From positions 1 to 5,512 of the forward strand of contig JAADCO010000084.1 in the NCBI GenBank assembly GCA_013154385.1: DNA of 5,512 nt. The letters are read 5' to 3'. Both the position numbers and the translations under genes were made by a program. The notes beneath the pieces were generated by a model. That model was not told the DNA's origin and did not search any database. It saw only the letters and a list, made by a program, of their open reading frames with translations. Below are positions 1-5,512 of this stretch, one piece after another; positions within the stretch are counted from its first letter, which is position 1; every line of letters starts with the position of its first letter. This stretch comes from Thermodesulfobacteriota bacterium. Its GTDB lineage: Bacteria > Desulfobacterota > Thermodesulfobacteria > Thermodesulfobacteriales > Thermodesulfatatoraceae.

Positions 1-896
1 CCGAAGCCAAAGCTCGTGTTCTTCCCTACGTGTACTAACTCCCCGATCTTGAGTAAAGGGGTAAAGGCTTCGAGCTCCGGGCCGCGGAAGCGGACCTCCC
101 CCAGGACCCCCTTGAGCGGCATCTCCTGTTTCTTCCTCGCGGAATAGCGCCTGATGCTAAAGGTTTCGAGCCGTTTTTCCTCGGCTTGCACGGTTTCGGC
201 CTTCTCTATCAGCTCCTTGAAGGGGAGGTCGAGCTCTTCTCCCGCGTGGAAGAAGGAAAGGGCCGAGACCCTGCGCAGGAGGTTCCTGATCAAGACGTGG
301 AAGGAGAACTTCTCCGGCGAGACGAAGGCCCCCTGATAGCGGAGGCTCAAGGGAGTCAGGAGGTTCAGCCTGATGGAGGAGGTCTTTTGCGCCGTCCAGT
401 TTGCCTCGAGACTGGGGGGGAGGAGCTTTCCGTCCTCGTAAAGCCTCTGTCCGGTGAAGTGGTCGGTTATCTGAAGGATCTTGAACCGCCCCCTTCTTGG
501 CCCCAGCCCCGATCGTCCCACCGCTTCCACGGCCAAGACGAAGTGCGGAAAGTATTGGATGGCCTTTCCCACGAGGCTTAAGCCCAGTTTCCAGGTCTTT
601 TCGGGCCTTTGGTGAGGAGGCGTGATGGCGAACGGATGCGGCAAATAGGGATAGAGGCGCAACCGCGTGGCATCCTCTGGCCTGGGTGTCTCGAAGATGT
701 AACCGTAAGCGCAGTGTTGGTTCAATGGGCACTCAAGGCAGGAAGCAAAGCGTCGCGCCACGCAGGAAATCTTCTTAAGCGAAGCGCCCAATGTTCCTCG
801 CAAAGAAGAGTAAAGATGGCGCGGCAATCTCTCAGGGGTTTCTGATTCGAGTTCGAACCAGACCCTTATTAAGGGTAACTTTATCGGGGATGACAT
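1..896 (-). CDS. cas6: Cas6-family CRISPR precursor-crRNA processing endoribonuclease (RAMP), C-terminus cut off by window edge
   Basis: Cas6 cuts the repeat part of precursor crRNA to release guide units. Reading the minus strand from ATG at 896-894 gives 298 complete codons with no stop. Seen: an N-terminal strand (VWFELE, residues 12-17), then SLRGTLGASLKK (31-42), typical of the PF10040-type Cas6 group. Four cysteines follow in a zinc-finger-like pattern (C45, C53, C56, C62) before AYGYIFE. A Gly-rich stretch (GRSGLGPRRGRF, 127-138) lies mid-protein. At the C-terminus GELVHVGKNTSFGFG (285-299) is the diagnostic Cas6 glycine-rich loop, so only a few to a few tens of residues should be missing. 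The ATG is the only good start and leaves 14 residues before the first conserved strand; no strong ribosome binding site is visible. It is divergent from cas2, with 35 bases between starts. I see the family clearly; the catalytic residue cannot be assigned by eye. Confidence 0.93.
   Translation of the reverse strand, partial: MSSPIKLPLIRVWFELESETPERLPRHLYSSLRGTLGASLKKISCVARRFASCLECPLNQHCAYGYIFETPRPEDATRLRLYPYLPHPFAITPPHQRPEKTWKLGLSLVGKAIQYFPHFVLAVEAVGRSGLGPRRGRFKILQITDHFTGQRLYEDGKLLPPSLEANWTAQKTSSIRLNLLTPLSLRYQGAFVSPEKFSFHVLIRNLLRRVSALSFFHAGEELDLPFKELIEKAETVQAEEKRLETFSIRRYSARKKQEMPLKGVLGEVRFRGPELEAFTPLLKIGELVHVGKNTSFGF
862..883 (+). promoter_or_regulatory. Inverted repeat plus AACTTTA upstream of first cas2 (candidate operator or hairpin)
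   Basis: ACCCTTA (862-868) and TAAGGGT (870-876) form a perfect 7-base inverted repeat around one base, followed directly by AACTTTA (877-883). It lies 55 bases before the cas2 ATG (measured from AACTTTA) and inside the first codons of the divergent cas6, so it could control both genes. A near copy occurs before the second cas2. Function is inferred; no convincing -35/-10 pair was identified. Confidence 0.4.
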
Positions 897-931
897 CGGT
901 TTGCTGACTTTGTTAACATGAAGAAGAGGCC

Positions 932-1222
932 ATGAGCAAAAAAAATTTTTACCTCGTCTCTTACGATATTTCCGATCAGAAGCGTTTGCAACGCGTGCAC
1001 AAGTTTCTCAAAGACTTTGGTGCCTGGAAGCAAAGAAGCGTCTTTGAATGCTGGCTGACGAAAGAAGAATACCGCAAGCTCAAGGAAGGTCTGAAAGAGA
1101 TCATCAAACCCCGCGAAGATAGAGTTCGCTTCTATCAAATCTGTGAAAACTGCCGAAAACAAGCGTTTTATTACGGCTGGGGAGAAATTCCGGAGAGATA
1201 CGAGGAAGACGTCGTTTTCTGA
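932..1222 (+). CDS. cas2: CRISPR-associated endonuclease Cas2 (first copy)
   Basis: Cas2 is the small ferredoxin-fold partner that forms the core of the Cas1-Cas2 spacer integrase. The 96-residue protein has the normal Cas2 length and opens with FYLVSYDISD, which carries the conserved Asp (D12) after the first strand. RSVFEC (35-40) and DRVRFYQICENC (63-74) are the other Cas2 hallmarks; the latter holds a CxxC pair (C71, C74). The ATG follows a purine-rich AAGAAGAGG (921-929) at short spacing. GC by hand count is about 44%, clearly below the downstream genes, so its base composition differs from its neighbours. It is followed by a second, diverged cas2 rather than directly by cas1. The family call is secure; whether this copy is the one used with Cas1 is unknown. 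Confidence 0.96.
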   Translation: MSKKNFYLVSYDISDQKRLQRVHKFLKDFGAWKQRSVFECWLTKEEYRKLKEGLKEIIKPREDRVRFYQICENCRKQAFYYGWGEIPERYEEDVVF

Positions 1223-1303
1223 TGATCTTTTTGGTGCTTGCCCTTGCTTAAGGGCGAACTTTAAAATCTCTACGGGGCAAAGGTCGTCTGAGGGGCGCTG
1301 AGC
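1223..1303. other. Gap between the two cas2 genes
   Basis: This 81-base gap is the largest non-coding stretch in the window. It holds the inverted-repeat element (1240-1263) and the ribosome binding site GAGGGG (1290-1295) of the second cas2. I see no open reading frame, RNA gene or terminator in it. Its presence breaks the otherwise overlapping gene order and may mark a separate transcription start for cas2-capp-cas1-CARF. Confidence 0.5.
1240..1263 (+). promoter_or_regulatory. Inverted repeat plus AACTTTA upstream of second cas2
   Basis: GCCCTT (1240-1245) and AAGGGC (1250-1255) are perfect complements around a four-base loop, followed by AACTTTA at 1257-1263. The element sits in the 81-base gap between the cas2 genes, 47 bases before the TTG start. 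It matches the element before the first cas2 in core (CCCTT, TTAAGGG, AACTTTA) and spacing. No T-run follows the stem, so an intrinsic terminator is unlikely; an operator, promoter element or RNA hairpin is more plausible. Confidence 0.4.
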
Positions 1304-1594
1304 TTGGCCACTAAGCACTATCTCGTTTCTTACGACATTTCCGATCCTAAACGTTTGCAAAAAGTGGCGCGCATCATGGAAGACTTTGGCGTGCGCGTGC
1401 TCTACAGCGTTTTCGAGTGTTTTCTCACCCCGATCCAGTTCGAGACTCTCCGCTCCACCGTGGAGCCCCTTCTCGACCCACTGGAAGACAGCGTGCGTTA
1501 CTACGTGCTATGCGAGCGGTGTGAGAAGAACGTGGAGCACATGGGCTACGGCAAAAAAATCCTCAAGCAAGGAAAGGGAGCCGAGATAATTTGA
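1304..1594 (+). CDS. cas2: CRISPR-associated endonuclease Cas2 (second copy, TTG start)
   Basis: This second Cas2 also has 96 residues. It shows YLVSYDISD with conserved Asp D11, SVFEC (35-39), and EDSVRYYVLCERC (61-73) with the CxxC pair C70/C73. It starts with TTG at 1304, since no ATG lies near; GAGGGG at 1290-1295 sits eight bases upstream and supports this start. By eye it shares roughly 35-40% of residues with the first copy, concentrated at the N-terminal strand and the CxxC segment, so the two are paralogues and not a recent exact copy. GC by hand count is about 52%. Its TGA stop overlaps the TTG start of the primase-polymerase gene (TTGA, 1591-1594), which places it at the head of the tightly coupled capp-cas1-CARF block and makes it the likelier partner of the local Cas1. 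Confidence 0.96.
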   Translation: MATKHYLVSYDISDPKRLQKVARIMEDFGVRVLYSVFECFLTPIQFETLRSTVEPLLDPLEDSVRYYVLCERCEKNVEHMGYGKKILKQGKGAEII

Positions 1595-3306
1595 CCATCC
1601 TCGAAAGAGTCGAGCAGCTCCTGCGGGAAGGGGAAGAGCTCCGGGCCCGCGATCTCACCTTGAGATACCGTCTGCTTCCCGGTCAGTCTCCCGAGGAATA
1701 TCTCCGCTGGGGAAGGATCTGCGAGGACTTGGCCCTTCCGAGGCAGGCGCGGGAATGCTACCAGAAGGCCCTTTCGAAGGACCCGGACTACACCGCGGCC
1801 CTTCGGGCCCTGGCGAGTTTGTCCTTCGAGATCGGCGACCTTGCGGCGGCCAAGAGGTTGCTCTTGCGCTGCCTGCGCCTTGACCCCGAAGACCGGGAGG
1901 CGAAGGACCTTTTGGCCGCGGTTTACCGCGAGTTGAACGAAACGGGTTCCCTGAAGAAGCTCCTTCCCTCCTCGGAACCCGTAGAGGAAAGGCCGGAGGA
2001 CCGCTTCTTTCCCCGGAGCTTTGGCCCTGCTGATCTCGAGTGCCTCGAGGAATTCCTCTTCGGCCGCGAGGCTTACAAGGAGCTCATCCTTCACCCCCGA
2101 ACCGGAGAGCCCCTCTATCTCTTTCGCGAAAGGCCCTTGACGGCGGATCTCCTCCGCGCCCATCTGAGCGGCGAAAAATACATCCTGGCCTATCCCATCT
2201 CCGAGGACCTGAAGGTGAGATGGGCCGCCTTTGAAGTGGAGTTCTCCCGCAAGGAATTTCTGCGCCGGCGCAGGAAAGGGGGCTCCTCTCCGGAAGAAGT
2301 TTCCTTCGACTACGTGGTCAGGAAGGCCTTTCAAAGGATGGAGGGCCTGGGCCTCCCGGTGGCCTGCGAGACCTATCCCCTGCATCTCAAGGCCCGCTTC
2401 CTCTTTCTCTTCTCCGAGCCCGTTCATTTCTTGTGGGTCAAGAGGTTCCTGGAGCACTTGAAGGAGCTCCTCCCTTATCCCGAAGGGGGCGTCATCTACC
2501 GCCCCTTCACCCTGACCTCCCCGGAAGGCAGTGGCTGGCGGGAAAACGCTATCCCCCTTCCGCTGGGGGTTTCTCCGGTCACGGAGGCCAGGTCCTTTCT
2601 CGTTGACGAAGACGGCGACCCCATCGAAGACGACATCAGGTATCTCAAGAAGTTGCGCCGCTTGAGCCTCGGGGAGATCAAGAGATTTTGCCGCGCGCGG
2701 GAGCTCTCCTGGCAACCCTTGCCCCGGCGGCCCGAGGTCCTCGAAAGGCTCTGCCAAAAGTGCCCCCTCATCGGCGCCATCGTGCGCCAGGCCGAAAGGG
2801 GAGCGAGGCTCACCCGCCAGGAGAAGCTTGCGCTTTTCCTCACCGTGGGCTTGCTCGACCCGGACGGAAGGCTCCTCCACGAGCTCCTCCAGCCCACGCC
2901 CGATTATCGCTACACCAAGGTGGAACGCCAGCGCCGGGCCCTTCCGCCCAATCCCATAAGCTGTTACAAGCTGAGGGAGTGGTTCCCCGGCTTGGCCTCG
3001 GAGTGTCTCTGCGCCTGCGTCTTCGAGGACTACGACCGTTATCCTTCGCCCTTGCTCCACGTGAAGCCCGAACTCGTCCCCCCTTCGGGGGAGGTCTCCT
3101 TGCGCCACAAGAGGCCCGAGGAGGTGGCCAGGTTCTATCGCTATCTCCTAAACGAGAGGGAGCGCCTCTCCCGGGAGATAGAGCGCCTGGAGCGGGAGCT
3201 CAAAGGCTACCTTGACCGCCATCCCGGGCGGAAGATCCGCCTGGGGCGAGAAGAAAGTCTCGTTCTGAACGAAGACAAAAGCCTTGAGTTTCGGAAGGAT
3301 TCATGA
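1591..3306 (+). CDS. CRISPR-associated primase-polymerase (CAPP, type A-like): TPR + AEP primase domain + Cys-rich C-terminal domain
   Basis: 571 residues. Layout: two TPR-like helical repeats (about 34-102; e.g. ARECYQKALSKDPDYTAALR), a linker, an archaeo-eukaryotic primase (AEP) fold (about 148-340), a helical Cys-containing domain (about 350-490; C388, C391, C458, C472, C474, C476, possibly binding Fe-S or zinc) and a terminal coiled coil (about 508-541). The AEP call rests on the order YILAYPISED, a hydrophobic strand with acidic residues, GLPVACE, a second strand, and ENAIPLPLG (318-326), matching primases of the TOTE/CAPP kind. CAPPs are known from type III adaptation operons beside cas1 and cas2 and are implicated in prespacer synthesis; the location here fits. 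Oddly, motif I reads ExE (E215, E217) instead of DxD, motif II has R269 where His is expected, and no clear motif III Asp is seen, so polymerase activity is doubtful. The TTG start is chosen from the TTGA overlap with cas2 and the upstream GGAAAGGGAG (1571-1580). Confidence 0.8.
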   Translation: MTILERVEQLLREGEELRARDLTLRYRLLPGQSPEEYLRWGRICEDLALPRQARECYQKALSKDPDYTAALRALASLSFEIGDLAAAKRLLLRCLRLDPEDREAKDLLAAVYRELNETGSLKKLLPSSEPVEERPEDRFFPRSFGPADLECLEEFLFGREAYKELILHPRTGEPLYLFRERPLTADLLRAHLSGEKYILAYPISEDLKVRWAAFEVEFSRKEFLRRRRKGGSSPEEVSFDYVVRKAFQRMEGLGLPVACETYPLHLKARFLFLFSEPVHFLWVKRFLEHLKELLPYPEGGVIYRPFTLTSPEGSGWRENAIPLPLGVSPVTEARSFLVDEDGDPIEDDIRYLKKLRRLSLGEIKRFCRARELSWQPLPRRPEVLERLCQKCPLIGAIVRQAERGARLTRQEKLALFLTVGLLDPDGRLLHELLQPTPDYRYTKVERQRRALPPNPISCYKLREWFPGLASECLCACVFEDYDRYPSPLLHVKPELVPPSGEVSLRHKRPEEVARFYRYLLNERERLSREIERLERELKGYLDRHPGRKIRLGREESLVLNEDKSLEFRKDS

Positions 3307-4316
3307 ACCTCTATCTTACCGAACAGGGGATTAAGGTCCGCCGCGAGGGCCGCAGGCTTCAGTTGGTGAAGGAAAAAGGTCCTTTGCGCGAGTTTCGCCT
3401 GGACGACCTCGAGCGGATCTTCGTCTTCGGGCGCGTCCACTTCACCGCGCAGGCCATCCACGGCATCCTGAAGCACGACGTCGAGGTCCACTTCCTCACG
3501 GTTTCCGGCCGCTATCTGGGGCGTCTCACCCCGCCGCGCGGAAAGAACATCGAGCTCAGGCTCTCTCAGTTTCGCGCGTTCGAGGACGAAAAGCGCCGCT
3601 TGGACCTGGCCAAGGCCTTTGTGCGCGGAAAGATCGAAAACCAGAGGGCCTTCCTGCGCCGCCAGAACAAGAAGCTCAAGGACGAAGCCCTGGCCCGGGC
3701 CATCCTCACCCTCAAGGGCAAGCTGAGAGATCTGGAAGCCGCCGAGGATCTCGATGCCCTTCGCGGCGTCGAGGGTCAGGCGGCCCACGTTTACTTCGAG
3801 GTCTTTGGCCGGCTCTTTCAGGTAAAGGGCCTGCATTTTCCGGGAAGGATCAAGCGCCCGCCGCCCGATCCCGTAAACGCCTTGCTCTCCCTGGGCTACA
3901 CGCTCCTCGTTTCCCTTATCAACGGGTTTGCCGAAGCGAGCGGGCTTGATCCCTATCTGGGCTATCTGCACGCTCCCGACTACGGGCGCCCCTCGCTGGT
4001 GCTGGACCTCATGGAGGAATGGCGCCCGGTGGTGGTGGACCCTCTGGTGGTGCGTCTTTTCAATTGGGGTGCGATCCGGCCGGAAGACTTCACCGAAGAG
4101 CCCTGGGACGAAGACGAGGACTTCTCCTCCTGCCGGCTCACGCCCGAAGGTCTGCGCAAGTTTCTGGACCATTACCATCGCCGTCTGGACGAGGAGGTCC
4201 ACTATCCGCCGCTGGACAAGAAGTTTGCCCTGCGGGATGTCGTGCGGCACCAGGTCTGGCACCTGTGCCGCGTGTTGAAGGGCCAGGAGCCCGAATATCA
4301 ACCATTTTTGTATTGA
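3303..4316 (+). CDS. cas1: CRISPR-associated endonuclease/integrase Cas1
   Basis: Cas1 is the metal-dependent integrase that inserts new spacers at the leader end of a CRISPR array, acting with Cas2. The 337-residue protein has the usual two-part layout: an N-terminal beta domain (about 1-75: MNLYLTEQGIKV, then DDLERIFVFG and VEVHFLTVSGRYLG) and a C-terminal helical catalytic domain. The metal-binding residues are visible as E157 in GVEGQAA, H223 in GYLHAPDYGRPSLVLDL, and D235/E238 in LDLMEEWRP, so the enzyme looks intact. The ATG at 3303 overlaps the upstream stop (ATGA, 3303-3306) and follows GGAAGGA (3293-3299), which indicates translational coupling to the primase-polymerase. It is not fused to a reverse transcriptase or Cas6 domain, unlike some type III Cas1 proteins. 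Confidence 0.98.
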   Translation: MNLYLTEQGIKVRREGRRLQLVKEKGPLREFRLDDLERIFVFGRVHFTAQAIHGILKHDVEVHFLTVSGRYLGRLTPPRGKNIELRLSQFRAFEDEKRRLDLAKAFVRGKIENQRAFLRRQNKKLKDEALARAILTLKGKLRDLEAAEDLDALRGVEGQAAHVYFEVFGRLFQVKGLHFPGRIKRPPPDPVNALLSLGYTLLVSLINGFAEASGLDPYLGYLHAPDYGRPSLVLDLMEEWRPVVVDPLVVRLFNWGAIRPEDFTEEPWDEDEDFSSCRLTPEGLRKFLDHYHRRLDEEVHYPPLDKKFALRDVVRHQVWHLCRVLKGQEPEYQPFLY

Positions 4317-4326
4317 GGTGTGCGCC

Positions 4327-5512
4327 ATGAAGAAGGTTTTGATCCTTACCGTGGGAGGGTCTTGCGATCCGCTGGTCAACGCCATCAAGAACCATCAGCC
4401 GGACTTCGTTTATTTCGTCTGTTCCAAGGATTCCCGGCAGGTGGTTGATGGCCCGGGGAAGCCCTGCAAGCGCGGGGATGAGGGGCTTCCCTCCATCGTG
4501 GCCCAAACCGGCCTTCCGCCGGAGAGGTTCCGCATCGTCGAGCTCTCCGACCCGGACGAGCTCGGCCTCTGCTATCGGGAGATTATCTCCACCATAAAGA
4601 AGGACTTGTCCGAAAGGTTCGCGGACGAGCCCCTGGAGATCGTGGCCAACTACACCGGCGGCACCAAGACCATGTCCGTGGCCCTTTCCTTGGCGGGCTT
4701 GAACGCCGACTGGGACCTGGAGTTCAACCGCGGCCCCCGCACCGATCTCGTGAAGATTCGCGGGGGAGACGTGCCTGTTTTGATGGACCGCTGGCAGGTG
4801 TATGCCTGTCAGCAGTTGAAGACCATAGACGGCTTTTGGAGCCGCTTTTACTACGCCGAGGCCATGGAGCTGGCGAGTTCCATGCTCAAGCACCCGCTCT
4901 CTCCGGAGCTCAAGGCCCTCTTTCAGACCGTCTACACCTGTTCCAAGGCCTTCGATGCCTGGGATCGCTTCCATCACCGGGAGGCCTACGAGCTCCTGCA
5001 GTCCTTTGGAAAAGACTTCGGTCGTTATGTTCAAGTCCTTTCCTGGCTGGCGCGGAGGGAGACCCCCTATCTCTTGGTCTCCGACATCGTGAGGAACGCC
5101 GAAAGACGCGCGGCGCAGAAGCGTTTTGACGATGCCGTGGCGAGGCTCTATCGCGCCGTGGAGCTCCTGGCCCAGGCGCGCATCGAGACCAAATACGGCC
5201 TGCAAACCGGTAAGTTTCCCTTTGCTCGCCTACCCGAGGAGATGAAGAAATCTCTAAGCGGTGCGGTTGACGAGAAGGGAAACGTAAGCCTGGCCTTGAG
5301 GCGTTCCTATGAGTTCCTTGCCGCCGAGCGGGATCCTCTGGGTGAGCTTTTCAAACAGCAGGAGAACAAAGTTTTGAATGCCCTCAAGAAGCGCAACTAT
5401 TCCATTCTTGCCCACGGAACCGAGCCGATAGATGAAGACGTTTACCGTGAGGTTAGCGACGTGCTTCTGAATTTTCTTGCCAAAGGCTTGGAATTGGTGC
5501 AAGAAAAGAAGA
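4327..5512 (+). CDS. CRISPR-associated CARF-HEPN protein, TIGR02710/PF09670 (Cas02710) family, 3' end cut off by window edge
   Basis: CARF proteins sense cyclic oligoadenylate second messengers made by type III Cas10 and switch on an attached effector, here probably a HEPN ribonuclease (Csm6-like logic). Reading from ATG at 4327 gives 395 codons without a stop to the window end. The N-terminal CARF Rossmann-like domain shows KKVLILTVGGSCDPLVNAI (2-20) and the ligand-binding type motif NYTGGTKTMSVAL (108-120). A helical region follows, including FDDAVARLYRAVELLAQARI (267-286), characteristic of the family. KKRNYSILAHG (354-364) gives an R-x6-H motif (R356, H363), matching the Rx4-6H signature of HEPN RNases. 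The gene starts 10 bases after the cas1 stop, behind GAGGTG (4315-4320), so it is very likely co-transcribed with cas1. The family call is firm; nuclease activity is inferred from the motif. Confidence 0.88.
   Translation, partial: MKKVLILTVGGSCDPLVNAIKNHQPDFVYFVCSKDSRQVVDGPGKPCKRGDEGLPSIVAQTGLPPERFRIVELSDPDELGLCYREIISTIKKDLSERFADEPLEIVANYTGGTKTMSVALSLAGLNADWDLEFNRGPRTDLVKIRGGDVPVLMDRWQVYACQQLKTIDGFWSRFYYAEAMELASSMLKHPLSPELKALFQTVYTCSKAFDAWDRFHHREAYELLQSFGKDFGRYVQVLSWLARRETPYLLVSDIVRNAERRAAQKRFDDAVARLYRAVELLAQARIETKYGLQTGKFPFARLPEEMKKSLSGAVDEKGNVSLALRRSYEFLAAERDPLGELFKQQENKVLNALKKRNYSILAHGTEPIDEDVYREVSDVLLNFLAKGLELVQEKK

Noticed and set aside
157..732. 191-codon minus-strand open frame in the cas6 region
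   Set aside because: It is in a different frame from the Cas6 reading, which has the glycine-rich loop and other Cas6 motifs; this one is a low-complexity Pro/Arg/Leu shadow.
846..860. GTTCGAAC palindrome resembling a tRNA T-loop
   Set aside because: No flanking T-stem, anticodon arm or acceptor stem can be built, and the bases lie within the cas6 coding frame.
1240..1263. Intrinsic terminator after the first cas2
   Set aside because: The stem is only six base pairs and is followed by GAACTTTAAAAT rather than a T-run; a similar element precedes the first cas2, which argues for an upstream control site.
1546..3108. 520-codon open frame on the minus strand, antisense to the primase-polymerase gene
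   Set aside because: Its composition (rich in Gly, Leu, Gln, Glu and Pro without recognisable motifs) is what an antisense frame of a GC-rich gene gives; the plus-strand frame has clear domains, a ribosome binding site and coupled neighbours.
3207..4388. 393-codon open frame on the minus strand opposite cas1
   Set aside because: It is fully antisense to an unmistakable Cas1 with all catalytic residues and carries no recognisable domain.
4138..5205. 355-codon open frame on the minus strand opposite the end of cas1 and the CARF gene
   Set aside because: It covers parts of two real genes on the other strand and shows no family motif.
1..5512. CRISPR array within the window
   Set aside because: I found no regularly spaced direct repeats of 25-40 bases; the only non-coding stretches are under 100 bases.

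Overview
The window holds part of a type III-like CRISPR-Cas locus, centred on a spacer-acquisition (adaptation) operon. Six genes are supported. On the minus strand at the left edge is a Cas6-family crRNA-processing endoribonuclease, cut off just before its C-terminus. On the plus strand run two tandem, non-identical cas2 genes, a CRISPR-associated primase-polymerase (CAPP) with N-terminal TPR repeats, cas1, and a CARF protein of the TIGR02710/PF09670 kind, cut off by the right edge. The window contains no CRISPR array, no Cas10 and no Csm/Cmr effector genes. These may lie outside it.

Layout: cas6 (1-896, minus) diverges from the first cas2 (932-1222). An 81-base gap leads to the second cas2 (1304-1594). 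From there the genes are tightly packed: cas2 and capp share a TTGA stop/start overlap, capp and cas1 share an ATGA overlap, and cas1 is followed 10 bases later by the CARF gene. A related inverted repeat followed by AACTTTA lies upstream of each cas2 gene, which suggests a duplicated control element or a shared hairpin. The only stretches without genes are the 35-base cas6/cas2 gap, the 81-base cas2/cas2 gap and the 10-base cas1/CARF gap.

How the genes could work together: Cas1 and Cas2 integrate new spacers. The primase-polymerase family between them has been linked to prespacer synthesis or processing. Cas6 cuts precursor crRNA. The CARF protein is expected to sense cyclic oligoadenylate made by a type III Cas10 and to cut RNA with its HEPN domain. 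The main oddity is that the primase-polymerase appears to have lost or replaced all three catalytic motifs of its superfamily (ExE instead of DxD, Arg in place of the motif II His, no clear motif III Asp).

Organism: the DNA is GC-rich in most genes, and the proteins are rich in Glu, Arg, Lys and Leu with short intergenic gaps. This fits a thermophilic bacterium, possibly of the Thermodesulfobacteria/Desulfobacterota kind. That assignment is an impression and is not demonstrated by any marker gene here.
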